Below, in pieces: positions 8,556-15,963 of a stretch of 34,304 nucleotides of DNA. Under the pieces are notes generated by a model that ran no database searches, had not been told where the DNA came from, and saw only the letters and a list, made by a program, of their open reading frames with translations. The position numbers were made by a program, and so were the translations under genes. The stretch comes from Ferruginibacter sp. (lineage in GTDB: Bacteria > Bacteroidota > Bacteroidia > Chitinophagales > Chitinophagaceae), in assembly GCA_019638635.1 (NCBI GenBank), contig JAHBTM010000021.1:1-34304 (forward strand), read 5' to 3'. Every line of letters begins with the position of its first letter. Position 1 is the stretch's first letter.

Positions 8556-8644
8556 AAATGGCACTGAAGATACGTATGATTGCATGTGGCAAACAGTAGG
8601 ATTGCATGTGAGCAAACTTTTTTAATACAACCTCACCTACTGGC

Positions 8645-8694
8645 AAAAAAAAACTCCCGCACTGCACCTTTGGGGAAATACAGCGTCGGGAGTT
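8645..8694 (-). terminator. Intrinsic terminator of RNA locus B
   Basis: On the minus strand AACTCCCG (8694-8687) pairs with CGGGAGTT (8659-8652), the stem continuing after one bulged A as CGCTG/CAGTG, followed by nine T residues. Its stem sequence differs from that of locus A while its position after the conserved 3' block is the same. Confidence 0.75.
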
Positions 8695-8876
8695 CAACAT
8701 GTTCTTCCAACTTTTGAGGGTTGGTTTTTCAGGATTGAATTTCTTAAGCGGAACGTTTTCCGATTAAAATGAGTTGTCCTGGTTTCAGTGTTTGGTTTTT
8801 CGCTGCTCAGGAACCAGCAGACGTAGGATACTGTGAATCAAATCCTGTTTTCTATGGGTTTGAATCAGGGTTTTTG

Positions 8877-9268
8877 CCATCATCGCTTTTTAGGGCATAG
8901 GCAGGATATTGGTTTGGTTTTGGTCTTTCGCGCCATCATCGCTTTTTAAGGCATAGGCAGGATATTGGTTTGGTTTCGGTCTTTCGCGCCATCATCGCTT
9001 TTTAAGGCATAGGCAGGATATTGGTTTGGTTTCGGTCTTTCGCGCCATCATCGCTTTTTAGGGCATAGGCAGGATATTGGTTTGGTTTTGGTCTTTCGCG
9101 CCATCATCGCTTTTTAGGGCATAGGCAGGTTATTGGTTTGGTTTCGGTCTTTCGCGCCATCATCGCTTTTTAGGGCATAGGCAGGATATTGGTTTGGTTT
9201 CGGTTTTTCGCGCCATCATCGCTTTTTAAGGCATAGGCAGGATATTGGTTTCATTTTCGGTTTTTCTT
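8877..9268. repeat. Seven tandem 56-bp units inside RNA locus B
   Basis: Each unit begins CCATCATCGCTTTTTA on the plus strand, at 8877, 8933, 8989, 9045, 9101, 9157 and 9213, exactly 56 bases apart, and contains GGATATTGG (GGTTATTGG in one unit). Units differ at only a few bases (GGG/AGG, GGTTTTGG/GGTTTCGG, GTCTTT/GTTTTT), and the last decays at its 3' end. There are no unique spacers, so it is not a CRISPR. Fifty-six is not a multiple of three, so it does not encode a protein repeat. Confidence 0.95.
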
Positions 9269-9483
9269 GTGGTATCGAATTTCTCGATCGTTTTCATAGG
9301 GATTTATACATTTAGCTTTTCAGCTTTGAGTTCTTTGGGGTTACCGCGATGTCAAGGATCTTAAAAAGTAGAAGTTGACTGATATTGGATTGGGTTCTTC
9401 TGGTTCGGATATTGGAACCTCTTGTGGTTCTTTGGATTTTTGGATAATGATTGATAAAACTTCCTATCAATCAACTTCTGGTA

Positions 9484-9514
9484 CAAAGATGCGACGGGTT
9501 TAGTCCTCCATCAA
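9484..9514 (-). promoter_or_regulatory. Promoter-like block of RNA locus B with an overlapping dyad
   Basis: On the minus strand TTG (9514-9512), 20 bases, then CATCTTTG (9491-9484), identical in spacing and -7 sequence to locus A. The inverted repeat AAGAGC/GCTCTT overlaps the TTG here too, with a different loop. Confidence 0.55.
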
Positions 9515-9640
9515 GAGCGATAATGCTCTTTTTACACATTGCAGTTTATACCGCGGCACTCGTAAATAAAACATGAAACAGCCGCGACAGATACGCGCCC
9601 CGCGTTCGTAGATTTACGATACATTGGATGCGTTCGCTCC

Positions 9641-9676
9641 AAAAAAAAGTGCCGCATTCTTTTAAAATGCAGCACT
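9641..9676 (-). terminator. Intrinsic terminator downstream of the cystathionine beta-synthase-type gene
   Basis: On the minus strand AGTGCTGCATT pairs with AATGCGGCACT (one G-U pair) around a short loop, followed by eight T residues. Confidence 0.75.
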
Positions 9677-9714
9677 GTACTATGTTATAAGCGCTTCGTA
9701 GAATTCCCGAAGGG

Positions 9715-11070
9715 TTATTTGGCTAAACTGCGGATGATGTCATATTTAGTAACAATGTGATAAGTACCACTGTCATCTTTGCTTAAAACCGCACCATTTT
9801 CTTTTGAAATAAATCCGCTTAAACGTTCCACCGGGGTATTAAATGCCACTTCAGGATAGGCTTTTTCCATTACATCACGCACGGTTTTCTGTTTAATATC
9901 CGGCGATTCCATAATCTTCGTGAACAATCCACCCGCAGAAATAGAGCCGGCGTTCAGGCCTGCCTCAAATACCGGAACATTTTCAATGTCATACTTCTTC
10001 ATCAGTTCCATTGCGGTTTCAACGGTATCATCGGGTGTAACGCTAATTAATTTTTGTTTTCCGCGGCCTCCAATAATGTCTTTAAACGTTTTCACATCTA
10101 AAAATCCGCGTTCCAGCATCCACTCATCGTTGTAAATTTTACCTACATAGCGGCTGCCGTGGTCGTGGAAAATACACACCACCACATCATCCGGTTTCAG
10201 GGTATCTTTCAGTTGAAAAACGCCTTGCAGGCAACTGCCTGCGCTGTATCCGCAAAACAAGCCTTCTTCCTTGGCAATTCGGCGAGCCATAACGGCACCG
10301 TCTTTATCGGTTACTTTAGTGAATGCATCAATGACGCTCATATCATAATTCTGAGGCACAAAGTCTTCCCCAAAACCTTCACTGATGTATGGATACACCT
10401 CGTTCATATCAATTTCACCCGTTTCAAAGTATTTAGCGAGCAAAGAGCCATAACTATCTATAGCCCATACTTTTATGTTGGGATTTTTCTCCTTCAGGTA
10501 GCGAGCCGTACCTACAATGGTTCCACCGGTACCGGTAGCCACCACCAGGTGGGTAACCTTCCCTTCAGTTTGTGCCCATATTTCAGGACCAGTTTGTTCG
10601 TAATGTGCCTGACGATTGGCCAGGTTATCGTATTGGTTTACGTACCAGGAGTTGGGCACTTCGGTGGCCAGCCGCTTCGATACAGAATAATAAGAGCGTG
10701 GATCTTCAGGCTCCACATTGGTTGGGCACACAATCACCTCTGCGCCCACGGCTTTCAAAATATCCACCTTTTCTTTCGATTGTTTATCAGTTGTAGTGAA
10801 TATACATTTATAGCCCTTCACCACTGCTGCCAAAGCCAGGCCCATTCCGGTATTGCCGCTGGTACCTTCAATGATGGTGCCACCCGGTTTAATTTTGCCC
10901 TCTTGTTCAGCTACTTCCAGCATTTTCAGCGCCATTCGGTCTTTAATAGAGTTACCCGGATTGAAATATTCCACTTTTGCCAACACGGTAGAAGGCAGAT
11001 CCTTCGTGATGTTGTTCAGTTTAATCAGTGGAGTATTACCAATCGTTTCTAAAATGTTATTCAACCACAT
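9715..11070 (-). CDS. Cystathionine beta-synthase-type PLP enzyme with C-terminal CBS domain pair
   Basis: A 451-residue cytosolic enzyme of the fold-type II beta-family, expected to condense serine and homocysteine to cystathionine or make cysteine from an activated serine. The catalytic domain shows Lys43 in NPGNSIKDR (PLP Schiff base), TSGNTG at 70-75 (substrate loop) and GTGGT at 180-184 (phosphate loop). From about residue 335 a pair of CBS domains follows (MKKYDIENVPVF and KYDIIRSLAK), the regulatory module of cystathionine beta-synthases. The frame opens at 11106, but MWLNNILETIGNTPLIKL at 11070 is the standard start. The domain layout favours cystathionine beta-synthase over plain cysteine synthase; no neighbour settles the reaction. 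Confidence 0.88.
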   Translation of the reverse strand: MWLNNILETIGNTPLIKLNNITKDLPSTVLAKVEYFNPGNSIKDRMALKMLEVAEQEGKIKPGGTIIEGTSGNTGMGLALAAVVKGYKCIFTTTDKQSKEKVDILKAVGAEVIVCPTNVEPEDPRSYYSVSKRLATEVPNSWYVNQYDNLANRQAHYEQTGPEIWAQTEGKVTHLVVATGTGGTIVGTARYLKEKNPNIKVWAIDSYGSLLAKYFETGEIDMNEVYPYISEGFGEDFVPQNYDMSVIDAFTKVTDKDGAVMARRIAKEEGLFCGYSAGSCLQGVFQLKDTLKPDDVVVCIFHDHGSRYVGKIYNDEWMLERGFLDVKTFKDIIGGRGKQKLISVTPDDTVETAMELMKKYDIENVPVFEAGLNAGSISAGGLFTKIMESPDIKQKTVRDVMEKAYPEVAFNTPVERLSGFISKENGAVLSKDDSGTYHIVTKYDIIRSLAK

Positions 11071-11460
11071 ATTGTAAAATTTTGCGCAATTTAAGGAAAT
11101 TGGCACGGATAGGTTTAGTGTATGTAAATACTGGCATCTGAAATGTGCTCTATATCATATTCCACATCAGCGAATCATTCATAGGAAAAAACAGATGCGA
11201 CAAGGGCTGTGCACTTCAGTAACCACATGCAACATAACTTCCGGCCATCTATTGTAAGTCAGGCCCCGAAAGCATTCCGGATCCGGCAGCACCTATTCTT
11301 TATGGTACGATACGAGTGGTTTACGCGGATGTGCACTGCGGAGGCAGAGGTGTAGATAACGAAAAAATCCTGAAAGATACCAAGCTACTGTTGTTGATGA
11401 ATCGGTATTGAGCATTTATATAAGGTTTGTGTGCATTCAATAGAAATACTGATTGCTAAG
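11071..11460. other. Intergenic region with a possible decayed reading frame
   Basis: No intact gene. Bases 11238-11411 on the plus strand form a 57-codon open stretch without a start codon (LPAIYCKSGPESIPDPAAPI, continuing to a TGA at 11409-11411). Base composition there is more GC-rich than in the array that follows. It may be the remnant of a gene, but no family was recognised. Confidence 0.3.
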
Positions 11461-11580
11461 ATTTAATGTAAGAAGAAATTAAGATTGAATAGGGTAATGG
11501 ATAAATCCATTCATAAAATTTGAATATACATCATCGCCAATAAAAGAATTTACACCCATGCCCACGAATTAATTCGTGGG
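11461..11580 (+). repeat. Direct repeat, leader of copy 1
   Basis: Aligns without gaps to 12701-12820 (constant offset 1240) with about four mismatches in 120 bases. This is far more conserved than the arrays that follow, suggesting a functional end sequence or a recent duplication. Confidence 0.9.
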
Positions 11581-11586
11581 CATGGG
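11555..11586. repeat. 32-bp perfect palindrome at the array start, copy 1
   Basis: Each arm is 16 bases, with the centre between 11570 and 11571 (GAATT|AATTC). The right arm is the beginning of the tandem array, so the array starts with an inverted copy of part of its own unit. Confidence 0.9.
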
Positions 11587-11970
11587 TTCATAAATGAATT
11601 TGATGGCATTGGTGCATGAATGAATTTGAGGGCATTGTTTCATGAATGAATTTGATGGCATTGGTGCATGAATGAATTTGAGAGCATTGTTTCATAAATG
11701 AATTTGATGGCATTGGTTCATAAATGAATTTGATGGCATGGGGTTCATAAATGAATTTGATGGCATTGGTGCATGAATGAATTTGAGGGCATTGATGCAT
11801 GAATGAATTTGAGGGCATTGGTTCATGAATGAATTTGAGGGCATTGATGCATGAATGAATTTGAGGGCATTGTTTCATGAATGAATTTGAGGGCATTGGT
11901 TCTTGATTGAATTTAATGGCATGGGGTTCATAAATGAATTTGATGACATGGGTTCATGAATGAATCAATA
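11579..11970 (+). repeat. Tandem array of 26-bp units, copy 1 (14 units plus a partial)
   Basis: The consensus unit is GCATTGGTTCATGAATGAAT followed by TTGAGG. A few units are 27 bases (GCATGGGGTTC variants). Variation is concentrated at the GGT/GAT/TTT positions after GCATT and at G/A in CATGAATG. No spacers are present. Minus-strand open frames across it are repeat-encoded artefacts. Confidence 0.93.
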
Positions 11971-12222
11971 CTGCATAAAAAAGTATCATCTCATAACATC
12001 TGAATTTATTCATGGGTTAATCAATCCGGTATAAAAATGTATGACCACATAACCCAAAAAGTACACGAGAGATAAACAAATGAAATCGATAAATCCACTA
12101 ATTTTTCAACAATTGTACTGGTAGTCCGCGTTTAAATCCTCGGTTGAAATTGTGGGAATAACGCAAAACCAATTCCACGATTTGGTAAGCTAGAATATAA
12201 AACATGAATTAAAGAATTGAAT

Positions 12223-12636
12223 ATGTCACATTCAATCAACACAATATGGATACATGCTATTTGGGCAACCAAATATAGAGCACCATTAATTCACCCATCT
12301 ATTGAAAAAAATGTGTACCATTTTATTTCTGAGCAATTGCGTGGACAAGGCTGTCCTGTTGGTATAATAAATGGCATGTCCGACCATATTCATTGTTTGT
12401 TTCTACTAAACCCCAAGAAATCCATAGCAGAGGTTATCAAACAAATAAAAGGAAGCAGCTCGCACTATATAAATCAAAATAAACTGATTGCTGACAAATT
12501 TGCATGGCAAACAGGTTATGCTGCCTTTTCAGTATCGAAATCTGTAGTTGACAAAGTGTTTCGATACATCCAAAACCAAAAGCAACACCATTCAAAGAAA
12601 ATATTTCAGAAAGAATACGAAGAATTTTTTAAATAA
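12223..12636 (+). CDS. IS200/IS605-family (REP-associated-type) Y1 HUH transposase
   Basis: A 137-residue single-domain Y1 transposase that would cut and join single-stranded DNA through a 5'-phosphotyrosine. The metal-binding HUH motif is H55-I-H57 in MSDHIHCLF, and the catalytic tyrosine is expected at Y115 in FRYIQNQKQHH. The segments TKYRAPLI, INGMSDHIHC, IKQIKGSSSHYIN and FAWQTGYAAFSVS are typical of the Bacteroidota branch. The product appears complete and undamaged. The frame opens at a TTG (12217), but the ATG at 12223 gives the usual MSHS start. It has no TnpB partner. Its flanks are the two array copies, which makes them the likely substrates (inference). Confidence 0.9.
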   Translation: MSHSINTIWIHAIWATKYRAPLIHPSIEKNVYHFISEQLRGQGCPVGIINGMSDHIHCLFLLNPKKSIAEVIKQIKGSSSHYINQNKLIADKFAWQTGYAAFSVSKSVVDKVFRYIQNQKQHHSKKIFQKEYEEFFK

Positions 12637-12700
12637 TATAAGATTAACAATGATAGTTAACACAAAAACCAATTAGCCCAATTGGTTTATCATCTCAATA

Positions 12701-12820
12701 ATTTAACGCAAGAAGAAATTAAGATTGAATAGGGTAATGGATAAATCCATTCATAAAATTTGAATATGCATCATCGCCAATAAAAGAATTTACACCAATG
12801 CCCACGAATTAATTCGTGGG
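12701..12820 (+). repeat. Direct repeat, leader of copy 2
   Basis: Ungapped match to 11461-11580. In this copy the plus strand also reads, up to a TAG at 12730-12732, QLAQLVYHLNNLTQEEIKIE, which looks like the C-terminus of a type IIG restriction-modification or adenine methyltransferase protein. Confidence 0.88.
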
Positions 12821-12825
12821 CATTG
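12796..12825. repeat. 30-bp perfect palindrome at the array start, copy 2
   Basis: Each arm is 15 bases, centre between 12810 and 12811. Compared with copy 1, the pair 11557/11584 (C:G) is replaced by 12797/12824 (A:T), so pairing is kept despite the change. Confidence 0.9.
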
Positions 12826-13408
12826 ATGCATGAATGAATTTGATGGCATTGTTTCATGAATGAATTTGATGGCATTGTTTCATGAATGAATTTGAGGGCA
12901 TTGGTTCATGAATGAATTTGAGGTCATGGGTGCATGAATGAATTTGATGGCATGGGTTCATGATTGAATATGAGGGCATTGATTCTTGAATGAATTTAAT
13001 GGCATTGATGCATGAATGAATTTGAGGGCATTGGTTCATGAATGAATTTGATGTCATGGGTTCATGAATGAATTTGAGGGCATGAGTTCATGAATGAATT
13101 TGAGGGCATGGGTTCATAAATTAATTCGTGGGCATTGATGCATGAATGAATTTGATGGCATTGGTGCATCAATGAATTTGAGGACATTGGTTCTTGAATG
13201 AATTTGATGGCATGGGGTTCATGAATGAATTTGAGGGCATTGGTTCATAAATGAATTCGTGGGCATTGATGCATGAATGAATTTGAGGGCATTGGTTCAT
13301 GAATGAATTTGATGTCATGGGTTCATGAATGAATTTGAGGGCATGGGTTCATAAATGAATTTTTGGACATTGGTTAATAAATGAATTTGTGGGCAAGGGT
13401 GCATGAAT
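12818..13408 (+). repeat. Tandem array of 26-bp units, copy 2 (22 units plus a partial)
   Basis: Same unit as copy 1. Two units keep the palindrome-type ending AATTCGTGGGCAT (about 13125 and 13257). Three successive units at 13002-13079 are identical to 13263-13340, showing a higher-order duplication within the array. Confidence 0.93.
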
Positions 13409-13500
13409 AAATCAATTCTATAAAAAAAATCGCACCATCTCATATCCCGTGAATTTATTCATGGGTTAATGCGTACATGAATCAATTCGTGGGCATTGGG
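13409..13500 (+). repeat. Conserved tail of copy 2 and a terminal partial unit
   Basis: Matches the tail of copy 1 (11962-12022) in AATCAAT, the A run, CATCTCATA and GAATTTATTCATGGGTTAAT. CCCGTGAAT (13446-13454) can pair with ATTCATGGG (13457-13465). A last unit-like piece, AATTCGTGGGCATTGGG, ends the region. Confidence 0.75.
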
Positions 13501-13517
13501 AGCACTAGTTAGCTGTT

Positions 13518-14357
13518 TTATAGGTATGCTTCATTCTTTGCATCCAATCGTTCAAAGTGTTTCCCATTGAATTGAAGTACAAAACTTTTGGTTTCATCAT
13601 AGCGTATACCCCGGATCATTTCATACAGCTTCACCGACGATACGCTATCGTTGGCATAGTGCCGGTATTTGTCGGGGTATGTAAAAACTTCATCAATCCG
13701 CTCACGGATTTCCCTTTGAAACATTAATTGTTTTGTGTGTTGGTTGTAAGTGTATGCACCATTGTAAAAGTTCAAAAAAGGCCTGTTTATGAATGCGGGG
13801 TAGTGTATATCAATCGTATCCGTGATTTTGACCATATAGGCGATATGTGCGTATGCGCTGCTGTAAGCCTTATCACCTCCTAAGAGCAAAAACAATGAGT
13901 CGTTCAGTGGTATGATACTGTCGAATCGTGCCTCAATTTCACTGGAAATATTCGCAGCATAGAACCGGTTGTCTTTTTGTACTGTTAGGATGGAATAGGT
14001 GATAAACCCCCTGGTGCCGCCCGACCAATAGCCATAACTATAAGTGCTGATATTTTCAAAGATTGCATTCTTTTCCAAACCTTTAATGTTTTCGGGGTTC
14101 GTTTGTTGATTATTAATGAAGTGAACCAATTCCTGTGTGGTGGCTTCGGTATGTGCCGTTATATTGAAGGTGGAATGTGGATCCGAAATATAAATTGTAC
14201 TACTATCGATTATCATTTGAATACGTTGCTCCAATTGCATAGATGCTTCTGTATTAACAGAAGTCGGATTTGGTGTATCAGCGTATGGGTTGGTGTCCGT
14301 TGCGTTTGGGTTACAGGAAATCAGCGAAATTGTTACAAATAAAACAATGAATTTCAT
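13518..14357 (-). CDS. Hypothetical lipoprotein
   Basis: A 279-residue protein with a short signal peptide and a lipobox LISC, predicting lipidation at Cys15 and anchoring to a membrane, probably the outer one. After it comes a low-complexity stretch rich in Asn, Thr and Pro (about residues 16-40), then a mixed alpha/beta domain with aromatic-rich segments (FENISTYSYGYWSGGTRGF, HIAYMVKITDTIDIHYPAF). No known family was recognised and no catalytic motif stands out. It is the first gene beyond the transposase arrays and is followed on the same strand by nothing but the array. Confidence 0.75.
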   Translation of the reverse strand: MKFIVLFVTISLISCNPNATDTNPYADTPNPTSVNTEASMQLEQRIQMIIDSSTIYISDPHSTFNITAHTEATTQELVHFINNQQTNPENIKGLEKNAIFENISTYSYGYWSGGTRGFITYSILTVQKDNRFYAANISSEIEARFDSIIPLNDSLFLLLGGDKAYSSAYAHIAYMVKITDTIDIHYPAFINRPFLNFYNGAYTYNQHTKQLMFQREIRERIDEVFTYPDKYRHYANDSVSSVKLYEMIRGIRYDETKSFVLQFNGKHFERLDAKNEAYL

Positions 14358-14462
14358 TGGGATTGTTCGTGTGTTCTAATATAAATCAACAAGTTTGAGG
14401 ATTACAAACTTAAGAAATCGGGCTTGTCTGGTATTGCTTTGAAGGAACGATGGGGTTAGGAA

Positions 14463-14666
14463 TCATCGGCTAAACAAATGATTATTCCGAAAGAAAATAT
14501 ACACGAAACTGGAAAGGATTGGATAGGAATACAAAAAGTTAACCCAGCGTCTGCGTTGCTTTAGGTTAAAGGTGCGATTTCTATGCACATGTATTACGGA
14601 GTACAAGTACATACACAACAAAGTCAGTAACCCGGAAACAAATAAAATAGGTGCCAGTTCAAGCAT
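14463..14666 (-). CDS. Small predicted membrane protein
   Basis: A 67-residue product with two hydrophobic segments (about residues 5-24 and 44-58) separated by a basic loop (HRNRTFNLKQRRRWVN). The layout resembles small two-helix PLDc_N-like proteins of Bacteroidota, but the match is not strong enough to name. It stands between two minus-strand genes with about 105 bases downstream and 32 upstream. The even hydrophobic/charged pattern supports a real gene, but its shortness keeps confidence moderate. Confidence 0.5.
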   Translation of the reverse strand: MLELAPILFVSGLLTLLCMYLYSVIHVHRNRTFNLKQRRRWVNFLYSYPILSSFVYIFFRNNHLFSR

Positions 14667-14698
14667 ACATGAATAGATTGGAAATGATTGAACGTAAG

Positions 14699-15088
14699 TT
14701 ACATTAATCTTACAAGTTTCCCCTTTCTTTTGATGAGGTTTTTATAATCCCATTGTATGGTTCTGGCTTTTTGTAACCATCGCATTAATGCTTCAGTATC
14801 TATTTCTTTTACATTGCTGTATCTTTTTTCTGCAGCCTTAAAGGTGCCTTCATTTTGTAATTCAGGTTCGTCGAAGCTTTGTCCGCTCCAAAACAACAAA
14901 CGCACACAATGTTTAAGTTTGCTATATCCTACAATCGGGTTCCCGTCAATAAACCACACAGGGTGGGCATGCCATATTTTTGATTCAACATCATGAAATG
15001 CTGTGTGAATGGTTTTGTAGAGTGTGTCGGCAATAGCCTTATCGGCAGCCTCTAGTTTCTGATGATATGCTAATATGTCTTGTTGCAT
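14699..15088 (-). CDS. DUF1801-type (YdhG-like) protein
   Basis: A 129-residue cytosolic protein. Its central part (ESKIWHAHPVWFIDGNPIVG and VRLLFWSGQSFDEPELQNEG) and the C-terminal RTIQWDYKNLIKRKGKL match the pattern of the DUF1801/YdhG family, small folds of unknown function. The frame is open back to 15184, but the first 32 residues are unlike the family, and MQQDILAYHQKLEAADK at 15088 is the natural start. Confidence 0.72.
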   Translation of the reverse strand: MQQDILAYHQKLEAADKAIADTLYKTIHTAFHDVESKIWHAHPVWFIDGNPIVGYSKLKHCVRLLFWSGQSFDEPELQNEGTFKAAEKRYSNVKEIDTEALMRWLQKARTIQWDYKNLIKRKGKLVRLM

Positions 15089-15259
15089 TGCGAACTGTTT
15101 TTTAACTCGTTTAGAAGTGAAAATATATGAAATTGTTGATAAGTATCTGTCAGGTTCTTTAAATGTGATATATGAGTTAATCACATCATTGTGGTATAGG
15201 CATGAACAGAACCTAATCTAATTTCACCAAATCATTTCTAACCCACTAAAACATTTCAT

Positions 15260-15919
15260 ATGTTCAAGCATATTTTAAAAAGGCTGACAGGAGTTATTTC
15301 CATCGTTTTATTATTGAATGCCTGTTCTAAAGATGATCAGGGTCCTATTCAATTCTCAAGTGATTCTATTCAAGGTATGTTGTATTATTATGAGGATGAA
15401 TCACTCGGTCGAATTCGCTTGCTAGATTTAGAGTCCGGAATCAGAAGAGGATATACCTTAAATGCATCTGCAGGAGTAACCCTTCAGGCAATTTGTGATG
15501 ACCGTTCACAGCTAGTGTTGAAAGCATACAAAGCCCCAACGATAAGTCCGGCTTTTAATGACGGAGCACGGTTTGTTAAACCTTACCAAGGCGAGAGTGG
15601 ATGGATGTTTACTTCCAATGTGATTCCCGGTTTGATATCCGTAGATGATGACGATTGGTATGATATACACATGAACCCCGACAAATTCCATGCGTTTAAG
15701 TTCCACGAAATGGGCGAGGTAAATGGCGAAAAGGAATACGCTATTGAAAGTATACATTTCCCTGGCCATTATATTGCATATAGCGGTCACCCGATACAAG
15801 GAACAAATACCATAAGCTATGTGGAGTTTCCTGAATTAGACGATGCTCCACGCTGGAGATTGTTTAAACCTGCAGGAGCGTATTTGGAGGGGAATATAAA
15901 TCTAATTAGTACTCCATAA
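15260..15919 (+). CDS. Hypothetical lipoprotein, possible beta-trefoil (AbfB-like) domain
   Basis: A 219-residue exported protein with a signal peptide and the lipobox LNAC (lipidated Cys22), followed by SKDD, typical of Bacteroidota surface lipoproteins. The C-terminal part contains IESIHFPGHYIAYSGHPI and a late aromatic repeat APRWRLFKPAG, reminiscent of the FPGHYIR-type strands of AbfB-like beta-trefoil carbohydrate-binding domains. That resemblance is weak and is inference. It has no paralogue or operon partner in the window, and its 3' end faces the S41 protease gene, which is convergent. Confidence 0.68.
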   Translation: MFKHILKRLTGVISIVLLLNACSKDDQGPIQFSSDSIQGMLYYYEDESLGRIRLLDLESGIRRGYTLNASAGVTLQAICDDRSQLVLKAYKAPTISPAFNDGARFVKPYQGESGWMFTSNVIPGLISVDDDDWYDIHMNPDKFHAFKFHEMGEVNGEKEYAIESIHFPGHYIAYSGHPIQGTNTISYVEFPELDDAPRWRLFKPAGAYLEGNINLISTP

Positions 15920-15963
15920 TCAGAGGGAAAAGGTCTTCAAAATAAAGCGGGTCAGTGCATTCA

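Larger units (their letters stand above)
8645..9481 (-). ncRNA. Putative long non-coding RNA, locus B (about 830 nt), with a tandem array of 56-nt units
   Basis: Same design as locus A on the same strand: promoter-like block, 5' AGAAGTTGATTGATA with a competing local helix (TATCAATCA) and distal helix (ATATCAGTCAACTTCT at 9383-9368), a variable middle, then ACTGAAACCAGGA, CCTGAAAAACCAAC, a short loop, GTTGG and a terminator. The middle is enlarged by seven tandem 56-bp units (8877-9268). A hairpin GGTTC/GAACC near 9400-9420 presents CAATATCC in its loop, and the same word recurs in each unit. No reading frame spans the locus. It sits between the convergent 3' end of the serine hydrolase and the 3' end of the cystathionine beta-synthase-type gene, so it cannot be a leader of a downstream gene. 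Expression is inferred. Confidence 0.6.
11461..13470 (+). mobile_element. Composite region: IS200/IS605-like transposase between two direct copies of a palindrome-capped tandem array
   Basis: Copy 1 (11461-12022) and copy 2 (12701-13470) each consist of a 120-bp leader, a perfect palindrome at its end, a tandem array of 26-bp units and a conserved tail ending in GAATTTATTCATGGGTTAAT. Both face the same way and the transposase lies between them. The region is visibly AT-richer than the genes around it. A single HUH transposase with palindromic repeats on both sides resembles REP-associated transposase loci, but the long arrays are not typical. The outer limits are where the two copies stop matching. 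Confidence 0.6.

Noticed and set aside
8877-9268. CRISPR array
   Set aside because: The 56-base units are contiguous and nearly identical along their whole length, with no unique spacers and no cas genes nearby. The 26-bp arrays fail for the same reason.
6373-9514. Retron or other reverse-transcriptase-linked RNA
   Set aside because: The inverted repeats at the RNA ends prompted the idea, but no reverse transcriptase gene occurs anywhere in the window.
10159-11052. Plus-strand 297-codon open frame
   Set aside because: It is the antisense shadow of the cystathionine beta-synthase-type gene. Its His- and Phe-rich composition is typical of reverse-frame translation, and the sense gene has all catalytic motifs.
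11588-13057. Minus-strand open frames of 102 and 67 codons across the 26-bp arrays, encoding NSFM/QIHSC-type repeats
   Set aside because: A 26-base unit is not a multiple of three, so all frames cycle through the same words. The frames end wherever a unit varies, and there is no start region or domain. They are products of the repeat.
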